A program made the translations under genes and the position numbers. A stretch of DNA of 64,000 nucleotides from an uncultured Bacteroidales bacterium (lineage in GTDB: Bacteria; Bacteroidota; Bacteroidia; Bacteroidales; Muribaculaceae). Location of the stretch: positions 1 through 64,000 of the forward strand of contig CACYAW010000004.1 of assembly GCA_902772455.1 (NCBI GenBank). The letters run 5' to 3'. Under the pieces are notes generated by a model, which saw only the letters and a program-made list of their open reading frames with translations, searched no databases and was not told where the DNA came from. Of the stretch, positions 7,303 through 14,574 are shown in pieces (position 1 is the first letter of the stretch; each line of letters opens with the position of its first letter).

Positions 7303-8316
7303 TTATTTCTTGGTCACGAAAGTACTGTATTTGCCACAACCCTGCAAGTTTTTTGCCAAAAAATCAAAATTTGCAGCTCCCAGCACGCTTTCCCCGTTGA
7401 ACTCCCTCACGATATAATCGGGACGGTTCTTGGTCTCATTGTAGATACGCCCGATATACTCGCCGATGATGCCCAGCGACAGCAACTGGATGCCTCCCAG
7501 GAACAGGATGAGCACGACCAGCGTGGGATAACCCTGCACGGGATCACCCCATATCAGCGCCTTGACGAACACAAAAATCATGTAACAGAAAGCCAACAGC
7601 GAGACAATGAAGCCAATCACCGTCGAGATGCGCAGGGGCACGCTGGTGAACGAGGTGATGCCATCGATGGCCAGTGAGAACAGGCTCCCGAAATTCCATG
7701 ACGATTCTCCTGCCACACGGTCGCCTTGAGTGAACTCCACCTCTTTCTTTTTAAAGCCGATCCAGCTGTACATCCCTTTGGTGTAACGTTCGCTCTCGCG
7801 CATTTGTCTCAAGGCATTGATGCACTTGCGGTCCAGCAGGCGGAAGTCACCCACATTCTGCAGCACATCAAATCGCGACGAGCGCTGCAGTGTCTTGTAA
7901 AAGAGCAACGACATGCGCTTGCGCAGCCAGCTTTCCTTGCCGCGCGACAGGCGCTTGGCATACACGTCGTCATAGCCCTGCTCCCAGTATTTGATCATCT
8001 CGGGAATGAGGTGCGGGGGATGTTGCAGGTCGGCATCCAGGATGACCATGCAGTCGCCGGTCACATAGTCAAACCCTGCCAGCATGGCCGCTTCCTTGCC
8101 AAAGTTGCGCGACAGGTCCACATAGTTGACACGGCTGTCCTGCTGGCGCAGGCGCTGCAGCTCAGCCAGCGTGCCGTCAGCACTGCCGTCGTTGATAAAC
8201 ATGAGTTCCCATTCATATCCCGGTTGTCCGTCCATGAGTTTAACCAACTCGGGATAGAGCAACGGCAGGGATTTCTCCTCGTTATAACACGGAATCAGGA
8301 TTGATATCTTTTTCAT
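7303..8316 (-). CDS. Family 2 glycosyltransferase with two C-terminal membrane helices (polyprenyl-phosphate sugar transferase type)
   Basis: A GT-A glycosyltransferase of the DPM1/GtrB/ArnC group, 337 residues. It has ISILIPCYNEEKSLPLLYPE at the N-terminus, the metal and nucleotide-sugar site LDADLQHPPHLIPEM, and DFRLLDRKCINALRQM. Two membrane helices lie at about residues 225-290 (IGFIVSLLAFCYMIFVFVKA and LVVLILFLGGIQLLSLG), followed by the short IGRIYNETKNRP tail typical of the family. Such enzymes load a sugar from UDP/GDP donors onto undecaprenyl phosphate at the inner membrane, for later use by GT-C enzymes. The nearby DUF6056-like membrane protein could be such a user (inference). ATG at 8316 is preferred; another ATG at 8334, 5 bases after the M16 stop, is possible. 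Confidence 0.85.
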   Translation of the reverse strand: MKKISILIPCYNEEKSLPLLYPELVKLMDGQPGYEWELMFINDGSADGTLAELQRLRQQDSRVNYVDLSRNFGKEAAMLAGFDYVTGDCMVILDADLQHPPHLIPEMIKYWEQGYDDVYAKRLSRGKESWLRKRMSLLFYKTLQRSSRFDVLQNVGDFRLLDRKCINALRQMRESERYTKGMYSWIGFKKKEVEFTQGDRVAGESSWNFGSLFSLAIDGITSFTSVPLRISTVIGFIVSLLAFCYMIFVFVKALIWGDPVQGYPTLVVLILFLGGIQLLSLGIIGEYIGRIYNETKNRPDYIVREFNGESVLGAANFDFLAKNLQGCGKYSTFVTKK

Positions 8317-8339
8317 CTTGTAAAGTGATTTCATTCAAC

Positions 8340-9593
8340 TTATTGGAAGGTGAGTGACGAGAGACAGTCACTCTTGAGATAAGCCGCTGCCTGAGCGATC
8401 TCGCTAGGCGTGACGGCCTGGATACGCGCGATGGTGTCGTCGATGGTAGCCACCGTTCCGTGATACAACAGGCCGCGCCCTGCGCGCATCGCCATGAACT
8501 CGGTACTGTCAGCTGCCACAACCAGCTGGCCGCAATACTGTTTCTTGTAGGCCTCCAGCCGTCGCTCGGGCAACAAGTCCTGACTCAAACGGCTGGTGAT
8601 GCGGTCAATCACATGCAGGCTGGAGCGCACATCATCCGGGTCACAGCCCAAATAGATTTCCATCCACCCGCAGTCGCTCAAGAGCGTCAGGGTGGATTCA
8701 ACGGTATAGACATAGCCGCGTCGCTCGCGCAGTTCCACATTGAGCAGCGAGTTCATGCCCGGGCCACCCAGGATGTTGTTCAACAGCATCAAGGCGTGGC
8801 GCAGGGGGTGGTTCATGTCGGGCACACGGGCGCCCACGATGGTATGGGCCTGATGGGTGCCTATCTTGATAGTCTGGTGGAACGGTTCTACCATTTGGGG
8901 CACATGGCGCTGTCGTGGCGCTATCGCATGGCTCATGCCGCCGAAGCATTTCTCGGCCAGGCGGAACACACGCTCGGGGCGTTCGGGCCCCACCGAGAAG
9001 AAAGCCATGTTACCGGGCACATACAGCGTCTTGAGGTAGCGCATGCAGTCCTCGCGGGTGAGGTTCTCCAAGTCCTCCTTCTTTCCCAAGATATTGTGCC
9101 CCAATTCGCTGCCCGCCAGCAACAGGTCCTCAAAATCGTCATAAACGGCATCGCTGGGCGTGTCACGATAACTTGCGGCTTCCTCGAGCACCACGTCACG
9201 CTCACGGTCCAGCTCCTCCTGGGGAAACACTGACCACTGCACCAGGTCGGCCAGCAGGTCGATAGCCCGCGACAGATGCTGATGCGGGAACACCGAGTAA
9301 AGCATGGTGCCTTCCTTGGTCGTGTAGGCATTGAGTTCACCGCCCACACGTTCCATGCGGTTAAGGATATGCCATGCACGACGGTGCACTGTTCCCTTGA
9401 AAATGGTATGTTCAACAAAATGGGCAAGGCCATGATGGCCGTCACACTCGTCACGGCTGCCGGCATTCACGGCAAGACCGCACCAAGCCACTTGACTTGT
9501 GGTGGTCACGTGCACCAGGCGTAAGCCATTGGAGAGGGTATGATAATTGATAGTCACTTGCTTCTTTTTAGTTTTTGTTGGAGGATGTGTCAT
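8340..9593 (-). CDS. M16 family zinc metallopeptidase (insulinase/pitrilysin)
   Basis: 417 residues. The inverted zinc motif HxxEH is present (HGLAHFVEHTIFKG), with the downstream zinc-ligand glutamate expected in RERDVVLEEAASY. The C-terminal half shows the M16_C domain (HTIVGARVPDMNHPLRHALM, GGPGMNSLLNVELRERRGY, VYTVESTLT) with the Arg-Tyr pair that contacts substrate. There is no signal peptide, so it is probably cytoplasmic; M16 enzymes degrade or process peptides. It is one half of a typical M16B protein, which acts as a dimer. The start is the ATG at 9593; the region up to 9641 is not conserved. It leads a minus-strand run with the glycosyltransferase and frr. Confidence 0.9.
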   Translation of the reverse strand: MTHPPTKTKKKQVTINYHTLSNGLRLVHVTTTSQVAWCGLAVNAGSRDECDGHHGLAHFVEHTIFKGTVHRRAWHILNRMERVGGELNAYTTKEGTMLYSVFPHQHLSRAIDLLADLVQWSVFPQEELDRERDVVLEEAASYRDTPSDAVYDDFEDLLLAGSELGHNILGKKEDLENLTREDCMRYLKTLYVPGNMAFFSVGPERPERVFRLAEKCFGGMSHAIAPRQRHVPQMVEPFHQTIKIGTHQAHTIVGARVPDMNHPLRHALMLLNNILGGPGMNSLLNVELRERRGYVYTVESTLTLLSDCGWMEIYLGCDPDDVRSSLHVIDRITSRLSQDLLPERRLEAYKKQYCGQLVVAADSTEFMAMRAGRGLLYHGTVATIDDTIARIQAVTPSEIAQAAAYLKSDCLSSLTFQ

Positions 9594-9670
9594 GTTCGCA
9601 CCTAAAACTTTGATCGGCCAAACGGCAGTGAAATTAAGCAAAAATTACACAAGACGACATTTTCATTAAT

Positions 9671-9702
9671 GATTTTGTTTAATTTCTCGTGCGAAGCGCG
9701 AT
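9671..9702 (+). repeat. Dispersed intergenic element, copy D
   Basis: Core GATTTTGTTTAATTT (9671-9685), then CTCGTGCGAAGCGCGAT, which folds into a 6-base stem (one G-T pair) with loop GAA. The core agrees with copies A-C; the hairpin form agrees with copy C. It lies in the 165-base gap between two minus-strand genes, in which nothing else was recognised. Confidence 0.65.
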
Positions 9703-9758
9703 TACATTGGCAACGTATGAATGATGACACACCTTCACGATGAACCTTAATTTTACTG

Positions 9759-10439
9759 TTAGAGCCTTGTGTTGAGGTGGAGGACATGCTGGACGAGCAA
9801 CATCTCGTGCATGTCACTGCGGCGAACGTCCATATCGTCGTAATTGGGATTTTCACTGCGCAGGACGACCATATTCGGGTCAGTGTGGCGCCGCAGGTAT
9901 TTTACCAATCTGAAGTCATCCAGCTGGATAACATAAATCTGCCCCCAGTAAATCTGGTTGGGGTTGCTCACCTCGCGCACGGCAACAAAATCGCCATCGT
10001 TAATGACCGGAGCCATCGAGTCACCGCTCACACGCACGATGCGGCAATTGGGGCTCATGTTGGGCAGATTCACCCATCCCACGATATTCTCGCTGGCAAA
10101 CAGTTCGTTGCGGCCCGAGGCCGAGCCTGCCGTGACGTCCACATCATAAACGGGAATTCCGCCCCCAGCAGCCGCAGGCATCATGTCCCCGTCAACACGC
10201 ACGGGTGTCTTGCCGAAGGGCAGGTCGGTACCGTCCATCAGCCATTCCTTGCTCACCCCCAGGTTAACGACCAGGCGGTTCAGGAAAGACTCGCTTAACG
10301 GCATGTGGGCATTAAGATACTTCGACAGATTGGAGGTGTCAACTCCTATTCGTTCGGCAAACTGCACTTGTTTCACACCCATTTCCCTCATCAAGTACTT
10401 GATGCGGTCAATGATTTCGGCATTCTTTTCTTGTTCCAT
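9759..10439 (-). CDS. XRE-type HTH regulator with S24 (LexA/CI-like) peptidase domain
   Basis: 226 residues. An N-terminal helix-turn-helix (about 8-62: MREMGVKQVQFAERIGVDTS, NLSKYLN) is joined to an S24 domain. The expected catalytic pair is visible: Ser141 in RVSGDSMAPVINDGD and Lys180 in RLVKYLRRH. An Ala-Gly pair (104-105, VTAGSAS) lies where self-cleavage occurs in LexA/CI, so RecA-stimulated cleavage is possible but not shown. In the family these proteins repress stress or mobile-element genes. No phage genes are nearby. The promoter (10468-10499) contains a perfect palindrome between its two boxes, which suggests autorepression. It is divergent from the thioesterase operon. Confidence 0.88.
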   Translation of the reverse strand: MEQEKNAEIIDRIKYLMREMGVKQVQFAERIGVDTSNLSKYLNAHMPLSESFLNRLVVNLGVSKEWLMDGTDLPFGKTPVRVDGDMMPAAAGGGIPVYDVDVTAGSASGRNELFASENIVGWVNLPNMSPNCRIVRVSGDSMAPVINDGDFVAVREVSNPNQIYWGQIYVIQLDDFRLVKYLRRHTDPNMVVLRSENPNYDDMDVRRSDMHEMLLVQHVLHLNTRL

Positions 10440-10467
10440 GATGTTGTGTTCTATGGTTATTTAGCGG

Positions 10468-10499
10468 CAAAATTACAACAAAATATTGCAATATGCAAA
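10468..10499 (-). promoter_or_regulatory. Promoter of the S24 regulator with embedded operator
   Basis: On the minus strand TTTG (10496-10499), exactly 20 bases, then TAATTTTG (10468-10475). The spacer contains the perfect palindrome ATATTGCAATAT (10483-10494). A related site, ATATTGCCAAAT, lies at 10512-10523 (29 bases away, about three helical turns), so cooperative binding of the regulator is plausible. Confidence 0.7.
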
Positions 10500-10580
10500 T
10501 TTTGGCCCATTATATTGCCAAATTTGTGGTATGTGCGCCGAAAAAGAAGATTTCATAGCTTTTACAACGAGAAGATTGAT

Positions 10581-10588
10581 TAAATTTG
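10581..10588 (+). promoter_or_regulatory. -7 box of the thioesterase operon
   Basis: TAAATTTG, 27 bases before the ATG at 10615, fits TAnnTTTG. A weak -33 (CTTTT near 10559) lies upstream. Confidence 0.45.
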
Positions 10589-10614
10589 CAAGGAGTAATA
10601 AAACTAATGATTCT

Positions 10615-10980
10615 ATGACAGGATTGACACATACCAGCCAGTTGACGGTCACCGAGGCCGTCACGGCCATCGCCATGGGCTCGGGTGACATGCCCGTGCT
10701 GGCCACGCCGGCGATGATGGCCCTGATGGAGAATGCCGCCATGCTAGCCGTGGCCGACCATCTGCCCGAGGGCTGCACCACCGTGGGCGGCCACATCGCC
10801 TCGTCCCACCTCAAGCCCAGCAAACTGGGCGACACCGTAACCGCCACCGCCACAGTCACCCGTGTTGACGGCAAGAAAATAGAGTTTAAGGTCCAAGCCT
10901 ATTGCGGCGACACGCTGCTGGGCGAAGGGACCCATCTGCGTTTTATTGTTGATCGTAACAAATTCATGTCAAGATTATGA
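10615..10980 (+). CDS. Thioesterase family protein (hot-dog fold, FlK-like)
   Basis: 121 residues, the size of a single hot-dog domain. The pattern is that of the fluoroacetyl-CoA thioesterase-like group: an early segment with VLATPAMMALMENAAMLAV, where the catalytic acidic residue is Glu in MEN, then GCTTVGGHIASSHLKPSKLG with the His and substrate-loop positions, and a final strand pair GEGTHLRFIVD. It should hydrolyse a short acyl-CoA in the cytoplasm; the substrate is unknown. The start is the ATG at 10615, after a TAAATTTG box; an upstream extension to 10486 would run through the promoter and operator. Its stop overlaps the start of the thioredoxin-like gene (ATGA), so translation is coupled. 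Confidence 0.8.
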   Translation: MTGLTHTSQLTVTEAVTAIAMGSGDMPVLATPAMMALMENAAMLAVADHLPEGCTTVGGHIASSHLKPSKLGDTVTATATVTRVDGKKIEFKVQAYCGDTLLGEGTHLRFIVDRNKFMSRL

Positions 10981-11477
10981 AAAAGATACTGACCATTGTA
11001 GTGCTCGCCGTCGCATTGTTCACCGCTGCGGCAAATGCCCAGGACCAGACGGCACCCAAGAAGGTTTATAACGAGGACATCAATCCGCTGGAACAGATCG
11101 ACCAGGCCATCGCCCAAGCCCAGGCCCAGGGCAAGTACGTCATTTGCCAGGTGGGCGGCAACTGGTGCCCGTGGTGCCTGCGCTTTGCCGACTTCATCAC
11201 CAACGACAGCACCATCAACAGCGTCATCGAACAGAACTTCGTGTATATCCACGTGAACTATCATCCGCGCAAAGCGGGTGAGGTGGGAAAAGCCCTGATG
11301 AAACGGCTGAATAACGCCGGACGCTTCGGCTTCCCCGTGCTGGTCGTGCTCGACGGGCAAGGCAACATCATCCACATCCAGGACTCGGGCTACCTCGAGG
11401 AGGACAAGAGCTACTGCACCAAAAAGGTGCTGACGTTCTTCCAGCAGTGGACCCCGAAGGCCGTGCGTGGAGAATAA
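10977..11477 (+). CDS. Secreted thioredoxin-like protein with CPWC motif
   Basis: 166 residues. Residues 1-21 form a signal peptide (KKILTIVVLAVALFTAAANA), so the protein is periplasmic, or possibly surface exposed. The body is a thioredoxin fold of the DUF255/thioredoxin_7 kind: GKYVICQVGGNWCPWCLRFA contains the redox pair, then FVYIHVNYHP, and the cis-Pro region RFGFPVLVVLDGQG. It probably reduces or exchanges disulfides of exported proteins. The start overlaps the stop of the thioesterase gene by 4 bases and the TfoX-like gene follows 14 bases later, so it is part of a six-gene operon. Confidence 0.87.
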   Translation: MKKILTIVVLAVALFTAAANAQDQTAPKKVYNEDINPLEQIDQAIAQAQAQGKYVICQVGGNWCPWCLRFADFITNDSTINSVIEQNFVYIHVNYHPRKAGEVGKALMKRLNNAGRFGFPVLVVLDGQGNIIHIQDSGYLEEDKSYCTKKVLTFFQQWTPKAVRGE

Positions 11478-11491
11478 CGACCTAACGGACA

Positions 11492-11818
11492 ATGGCAAGC
11501 AATCCCGACTTTGTGCAATACATCGCCGACCAGTGTGCTGGTGCCGGCGAAATCTCCGTCAAGAAGATGTTCGGCGACTACGGCATCTATTGTGACGGCA
11601 AGATATTCGGACTCATCTGCGACGATTGCTTCTACCTCAAGCCCACCCAGGCAGTGCGGCCCCTGCTGCGAAACGAGGAGCTGCGCCCGCCCTACGATGG
11701 AGCCAAGGACTATTTCCTCATCGCCGACGTGGACGACCGCGATTACCTCGCCCTCCTTGTCAGCGAGACCTGCAAGAACCTACCAGAACCCAAACCCAAG
11801 AAAAAGAAGAAATCATGA
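11492..11818 (+). CDS. TfoX/Sxy N-terminal domain protein
   Basis: 108 residues consisting of a single TfoX_N domain: VQYIADQCAGAGEISVKKMF, GDYGIYCDGKIFGLICDD, CFYLKPT, then PYDGAKDYFLIADVDD, and a very basic Lys-rich tail (KPKKKKKS). In Gammaproteobacteria full-length TfoX/Sxy is a competence regulator; stand-alone N-terminal domains are common in Bacteroidetes and have no established function. The basic tail might bind nucleic acid (inference). The stop overlaps the start of the carbonic anhydrase gene (ATGA at 11815-11818). Confidence 0.85.
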   Translation: MASNPDFVQYIADQCAGAGEISVKKMFGDYGIYCDGKIFGLICDDCFYLKPTQAVRPLLRNEELRPPYDGAKDYFLIADVDDRDYLALLVSETCKNLPEPKPKKKKKS

Positions 11819-12360
11819 TTGACGAGATTATCGAATACAACAAGACGTTTGTGGCCCGTAAAGGCTATGAACCCTATGTGACCGACAAGTACCCCGACAA
11901 GCGGTTGGCCGTGCTTTCCTGCATGGATACCCGCCTGACCGAACTGCTGCCCGCAGCACTGGGCCTCAAGAACGGGGATGCCAAGATCATCAAGAACGCA
12001 GGTGGTCTGGTGATCTCACCTTTTGACTCAGCCATGCGCAGTCTCATCGTGGCTGTCTATGAACTGGGCGTGGAGGAAATCATGGTGGTGGCGCACTCCA
12101 ATTGCGGTGCCTGCCACATGAGTTACAGCCACTTCCATGACGAGATGATCAAGCGTGGCGTGACCGACGAGACACTCCACACCATTCGCTGCTGCGGCAT
12201 CGACCTCAACCATTGGCTCGAAGGCTTCAAGGACACCCCTGAATCGGTGCGCAAGACCGTCGAGGCCATCAAGACCCATCCGCTCATGCCCCGTGACATC
12301 ACCGTGCGAGGCTTCATCATCGACTCCACCACTGGAGAACTCGAAGAAATAACAACTTAA
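11815..12360 (+). CDS. Beta-class carbonic anhydrase
   Basis: 181 residues. It catalyses the reversible hydration of CO2 to bicarbonate in the cytoplasm. The zinc ligands are visible: Cys in VLSCMDTRLTELLPAALG (with the Asp-Arg dyad) and His/Cys in VVAHSNCGACHMS; GDAKIIKNAGGLV is also conserved. The protein is of the short beta-class group found in Bacteroidetes and Firmicutes. The ATG at 11815 gives the family N-terminus MIDEIIEYNKTFVA; any longer frame would run through the TfoX-like gene. The 4-base overlap with that gene implies translational coupling. Confidence 0.93.
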   Translation: MIDEIIEYNKTFVARKGYEPYVTDKYPDKRLAVLSCMDTRLTELLPAALGLKNGDAKIIKNAGGLVISPFDSAMRSLIVAVYELGVEEIMVVAHSNCGACHMSYSHFHDEMIKRGVTDETLHTIRCCGIDLNHWLEGFKDTPESVRKTVEAIKTHPLMPRDITVRGFIIDSTTGELEEITT

Positions 12361-12375
12361 AAACCGACAACAAAC

Positions 12376-12558
12376 ATGGCACATATCTGCGAAAACTGCA
12401 AATTCAGAGCCCGTTATGACGAGAAGCCCAACTCGGCCCTGGGCAAGTTCTGGCGCTGGCACATCAACTTCTGCCCTGGCTGGAAGAGCTATTTCTCACG
12501 CCAGAGCGAAGAGAAGAAAGCCGAGTTAAGGGAGAAATATCACTTTAACCGGTATTAA
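12376..12558 (+). CDS. Small conserved Cys/Trp-rich protein (60 aa)
   Basis: A 60-residue protein beginning MAHICENCKFRARYDEKPNS, with C5, C8 and a third Cys in NFCPGWKSYF. The CxxC near the start and the third Cys could bind a metal, although a fourth ligand is not obvious (His29 is a candidate). The C-terminus is a charged helix (EEKKAELREKYHFNRY). No function is known to me. It sits 15 bases after the carbonic anhydrase gene and 21 before the DNPH1-like gene, which supports its being real. Confidence 0.7.
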   Translation: MAHICENCKFRARYDEKPNSALGKFWRWHINFCPGWKSYFSRQSEEKKAELREKYHFNRY

Positions 12559-12579
12559 GACCATCAACCGCTGTTACCA

Positions 12580-12999
12580 ATGGCCATGAAAGTTTATTTT
12601 GCCGGCTCCATTCGTGGCGGGCGTGTCGATGCCGACCTGTATCGCCGCATGATTGAGTATATCCAGCGTACCGACGTGGTATTGACCGAACACGTCGGCA
12701 AGAGCGACCTGAGCCTCACCGAGCAGGGACGTGAGCGTGACGCGCGCATCTACGACCAGGACACGGCATGGCTGCGCGAGAGCGACGTGCTCATCGGCGA
12801 GTGCACCTGCCCGTCTCTGGGCGTAGGCTACGAGCTGGCCTATGCCGAGGCACATGGCATCCCTTGCCACATCTTCTATGACAAGGGCAAAACCCAGCTG
12901 TCTGCCATGCTCACGGGCAACCCCTATTTCCATATCCATCCCTACTCCACCGAGGCCGACATCTATCCTGTCATGGACAAGATTCTCGGGAGATCCTGA
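12580..12999 (+). CDS. Nucleoside 2-deoxyribosyltransferase-like protein (DNPH1/Rcl type)
   Basis: 139 residues. Motifs of the 2'-deoxynucleoside 5'-phosphate N-hydrolase group are visible: MKVYFAGSIRGGR at the N-terminus (phosphate and base binding), DQDTAWLRESDVLIGECTCP, and SLGVGYELAYAEAHGIPC with the catalytic Glu. Such enzymes cleave the N-glycosidic bond of (modified) deoxynucleotides, cleaning the nucleotide pool. The start may be 12580 or the ATG at 12586. It appears to be the last gene of the operon that begins at 10615. Confidence 0.82.
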   Translation: MAMKVYFAGSIRGGRVDADLYRRMIEYIQRTDVVLTEHVGKSDLSLTEQGRERDARIYDQDTAWLRESDVLIGECTCPSLGVGYELAYAEAHGIPCHIFYDKGKTQLSAMLTGNPYFHIHPYSTEADIYPVMDKILGRS

Positions 13000-13056
13000 A
13001 ATATGGATGGAGCGACTTTAAATCATTCAACCTATCAAGAAAACCTATAACATAGA

Positions 13057-14055
13057 ATGTTCTTTTTAATCATCACACTGGCGATGGGCTTGTTGATGCC
13101 CTTCCAGACGGCCGCCAACTCCAGGTTGCGTCAGGTCGTGGGACCGGCCTATGTATCGACGCTGGTCTCCTTTTCGGTTTCAACGCTGGCATTGCTACTG
13201 GTATCGCTGCTGGCGGGAATCCCTATCCTCCCCACAGAAACCATGCTGGCCGAGGCTCCCTGGTGGAGCTGGTTTGTCGGCATCATTGCCGTGGTGACCA
13301 TCACCATCGCCATTCATCTGTTCAAGGAAATCGGGCAGTTACAGGCCTTGATTATCCCCATGTTCAGCCAGTTGATATTCAGCCTGCTGATTGACCACTT
13401 CGGCTGGTTTGGCGCCAAGGTCATCCCTTTGGGAGCCAACCGCGTCATCGGTGCGTTGCTGCTCATCGTGGGCGTGACGCTCGTCGTCGTTCTGCCACGT
13501 CTGAAGTCCGGCCAAAAAGCGGTTGGTGCCAGCACCGGCTCACGGCAGACGTTTTGGCAGCTGATCGCCGTCCTCTCGGGTTGCTTGTCGGCCAGCATCA
13601 CGGGCGCCTATGCCCAGTTGTCGAGCATCGTCGGCAATCCTGTCCAGGCCACTACCGTCGCTTTCTTTGTAGCTACTATAGCGCTGTTGCTGTTCTGTAC
13701 CTGCCTGGGTAAGACCCAGCTGGTGGGCAAGGCTTTCAACCGCCAAATGACGGAGCAGCGAGAGCCCTCAAACGAGTTTGAAGGGCCGAGTCGCGACGGA
13801 ATTCGACGAAGTCAATACCCGTGGTGGATGTGGACTGGCGGCCTGTGCGGAGCCATTATCGTATTCGGCAACGCGTGGCTCGTGCCCAAAGTCGGTGTCG
13901 GCGTGTTTAGCATGGCATTGCTGGTAGGCCAACTCGCCCTGAGCATGCTCATGGAGCATCGCGGTTGGCTCGGCGCCCCCCGCAAACACATCTCCTGGCT
14001 GCAAATCGTAGGCATCCTGCTCATGCTAGCCGGTGTAGCCCTCATCCGCCTTTAG
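13057..14055 (+). CDS. DMT-family transporter, duplicated YdcZ (DUF606) type
   Basis: 332 residues with ten hydrophobic helices in two halves of about 145 residues separated by a hydrophilic linker (about 225-255, EQREPSNEFEGPSRDGIRRS). Each half shows the DUF606/YdcZ pattern: small-residue-rich first helix with PFQTAANSRLRQ, WWSWFVGIIAVVTITIA, and in the second half WWMWTGGLCGAIIVFGNAWL. Most YdcZ proteins are about 150 residues, so this is a tandem fusion that forms a full pseudo-dimer. Substrate unknown. It stands alone, 57 bases after the DNPH1-like gene, without a clear promoter. Confidence 0.82.
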   Translation: MFFLIITLAMGLLMPFQTAANSRLRQVVGPAYVSTLVSFSVSTLALLLVSLLAGIPILPTETMLAEAPWWSWFVGIIAVVTITIAIHLFKEIGQLQALIIPMFSQLIFSLLIDHFGWFGAKVIPLGANRVIGALLLIVGVTLVVVLPRLKSGQKAVGASTGSRQTFWQLIAVLSGCLSASITGAYAQLSSIVGNPVQATTVAFFVATIALLLFCTCLGKTQLVGKAFNRQMTEQREPSNEFEGPSRDGIRRSQYPWWMWTGGLCGAIIVFGNAWLVPKVGVGVFSMALLVGQLALSMLMEHRGWLGAPRKHISWLQIVGILLMLAGVALIRL

Positions 14056-14163
14056 TTGAAGCTGCTTAAAACAACAATCTCATTTTCTATAACGAAGAAC
14101 ACCGATTTAGAGAAACAGAAGTGAATACAGCGGCTCATGGCGCTAGAAATAATCATTTGATTG

Positions 14164-14195
14164 TTTGGAGAATCGGAACTATTGTTGTAACTTTG
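14164..14195 (+). promoter_or_regulatory. hipBA promoter TTTG-N20-TAACTTTG
   Basis: TTTG (14164-14167), 20 bases, TAACTTTG (14188-14195): a perfect Bacteroidetes promoter, with transcription expected to begin close to 14202 and the ATG at 14224. The rest of the 168-base gap from 14056 shows nothing recognisable. Confidence 0.75.
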
Positions 14196-14196
14196 C

Positions 14197-14259
14197 AACT
14201 GATAATATTTTACTATTAATTAAATGGAAGACAGTAATACTGCTAATATATTATCAGTT
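14197..14259. promoter_or_regulatory. Inverted-repeat operator around the hipB start codon
   Basis: AACTGATAATAT (14197-14208) is the reverse complement of 14248-14259, and with one mismatch the arms extend to 15 bases. The symmetry centre is at 14228, in the first codons of hipB, and a perfect 11-base palindrome CAGTAATACTG (14232-14242) lies inside. The arms lie just downstream of the -7 box, a typical place for antitoxin binding. Confidence 0.55.
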
Positions 14260-14574
14260 CTAGATGGTTTTACAATGGAAACTGCGGAAGACATCTCCAA
14301 GAAATTGGCAGATGACTTCCGCCAACGACGTATCGAGAAAAACCTGACGCGTAAACAAATTGCCGCAAAGGCAAAGATTTCGCTCAGCAATGTGACACGT
14401 TTTGAGCAAAAAGGGCTCATATCGTTGAACAACCTTATCGCCCTCGCAATGGCCTTGGGCTACACGCATGAGATCAAGAGCATCTTCGAGTCACCCAAAT
14501 ATGCCACAATGGAGGAATTGACACAAATACGCCACAATATGGGCAAGAAAAGAGCGTACAATAGTAAACGATGA
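14224..14574 (+). CDS. hipB: HipB-like antitoxin, HTH XRE family
   Basis: 116 residues. The helix-turn-helix lies at about residues 31-85: DFRQRRIEKNLTRKQIAAKA, KISLSNVTRFEQKG. HipB proteins bind operator repeats at their own promoter and neutralise the HipA kinase in a complex. The inverted repeat at 14197-14259 fits such an operator. The N-terminal 30 residues (acidic) and the C-terminal tail with basic residues (GKKRAYNSKR) are longer than in some HipB proteins. Its stop overlaps the hipA start (ATGA at 14571-14574). Base composition is visibly more AT-rich than that of flanking genes, in line with horizontal gain. Confidence 0.85.
   Translation: MEDSNTANILSVLDGFTMETAEDISKKLADDFRQRRIEKNLTRKQIAAKAKISLSNVTRFEQKGLISLNNLIALAMALGYTHEIKSIFESPKYATMEELTQIRHNMGKKRAYNSKR

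Noticed and set aside
9602..9856. 84-codon open frame on the minus strand between the M16 and S24 genes
   Set aside because: It overlaps the end of the S24 regulator and includes copy D of the dispersed element; composition is not protein-like.
9759..10439. S24 regulator as the repressor of a prophage
   Set aside because: No integrase, terminase or structural genes are within the window; neighbours are housekeeping-like, so a prophage is not supported.
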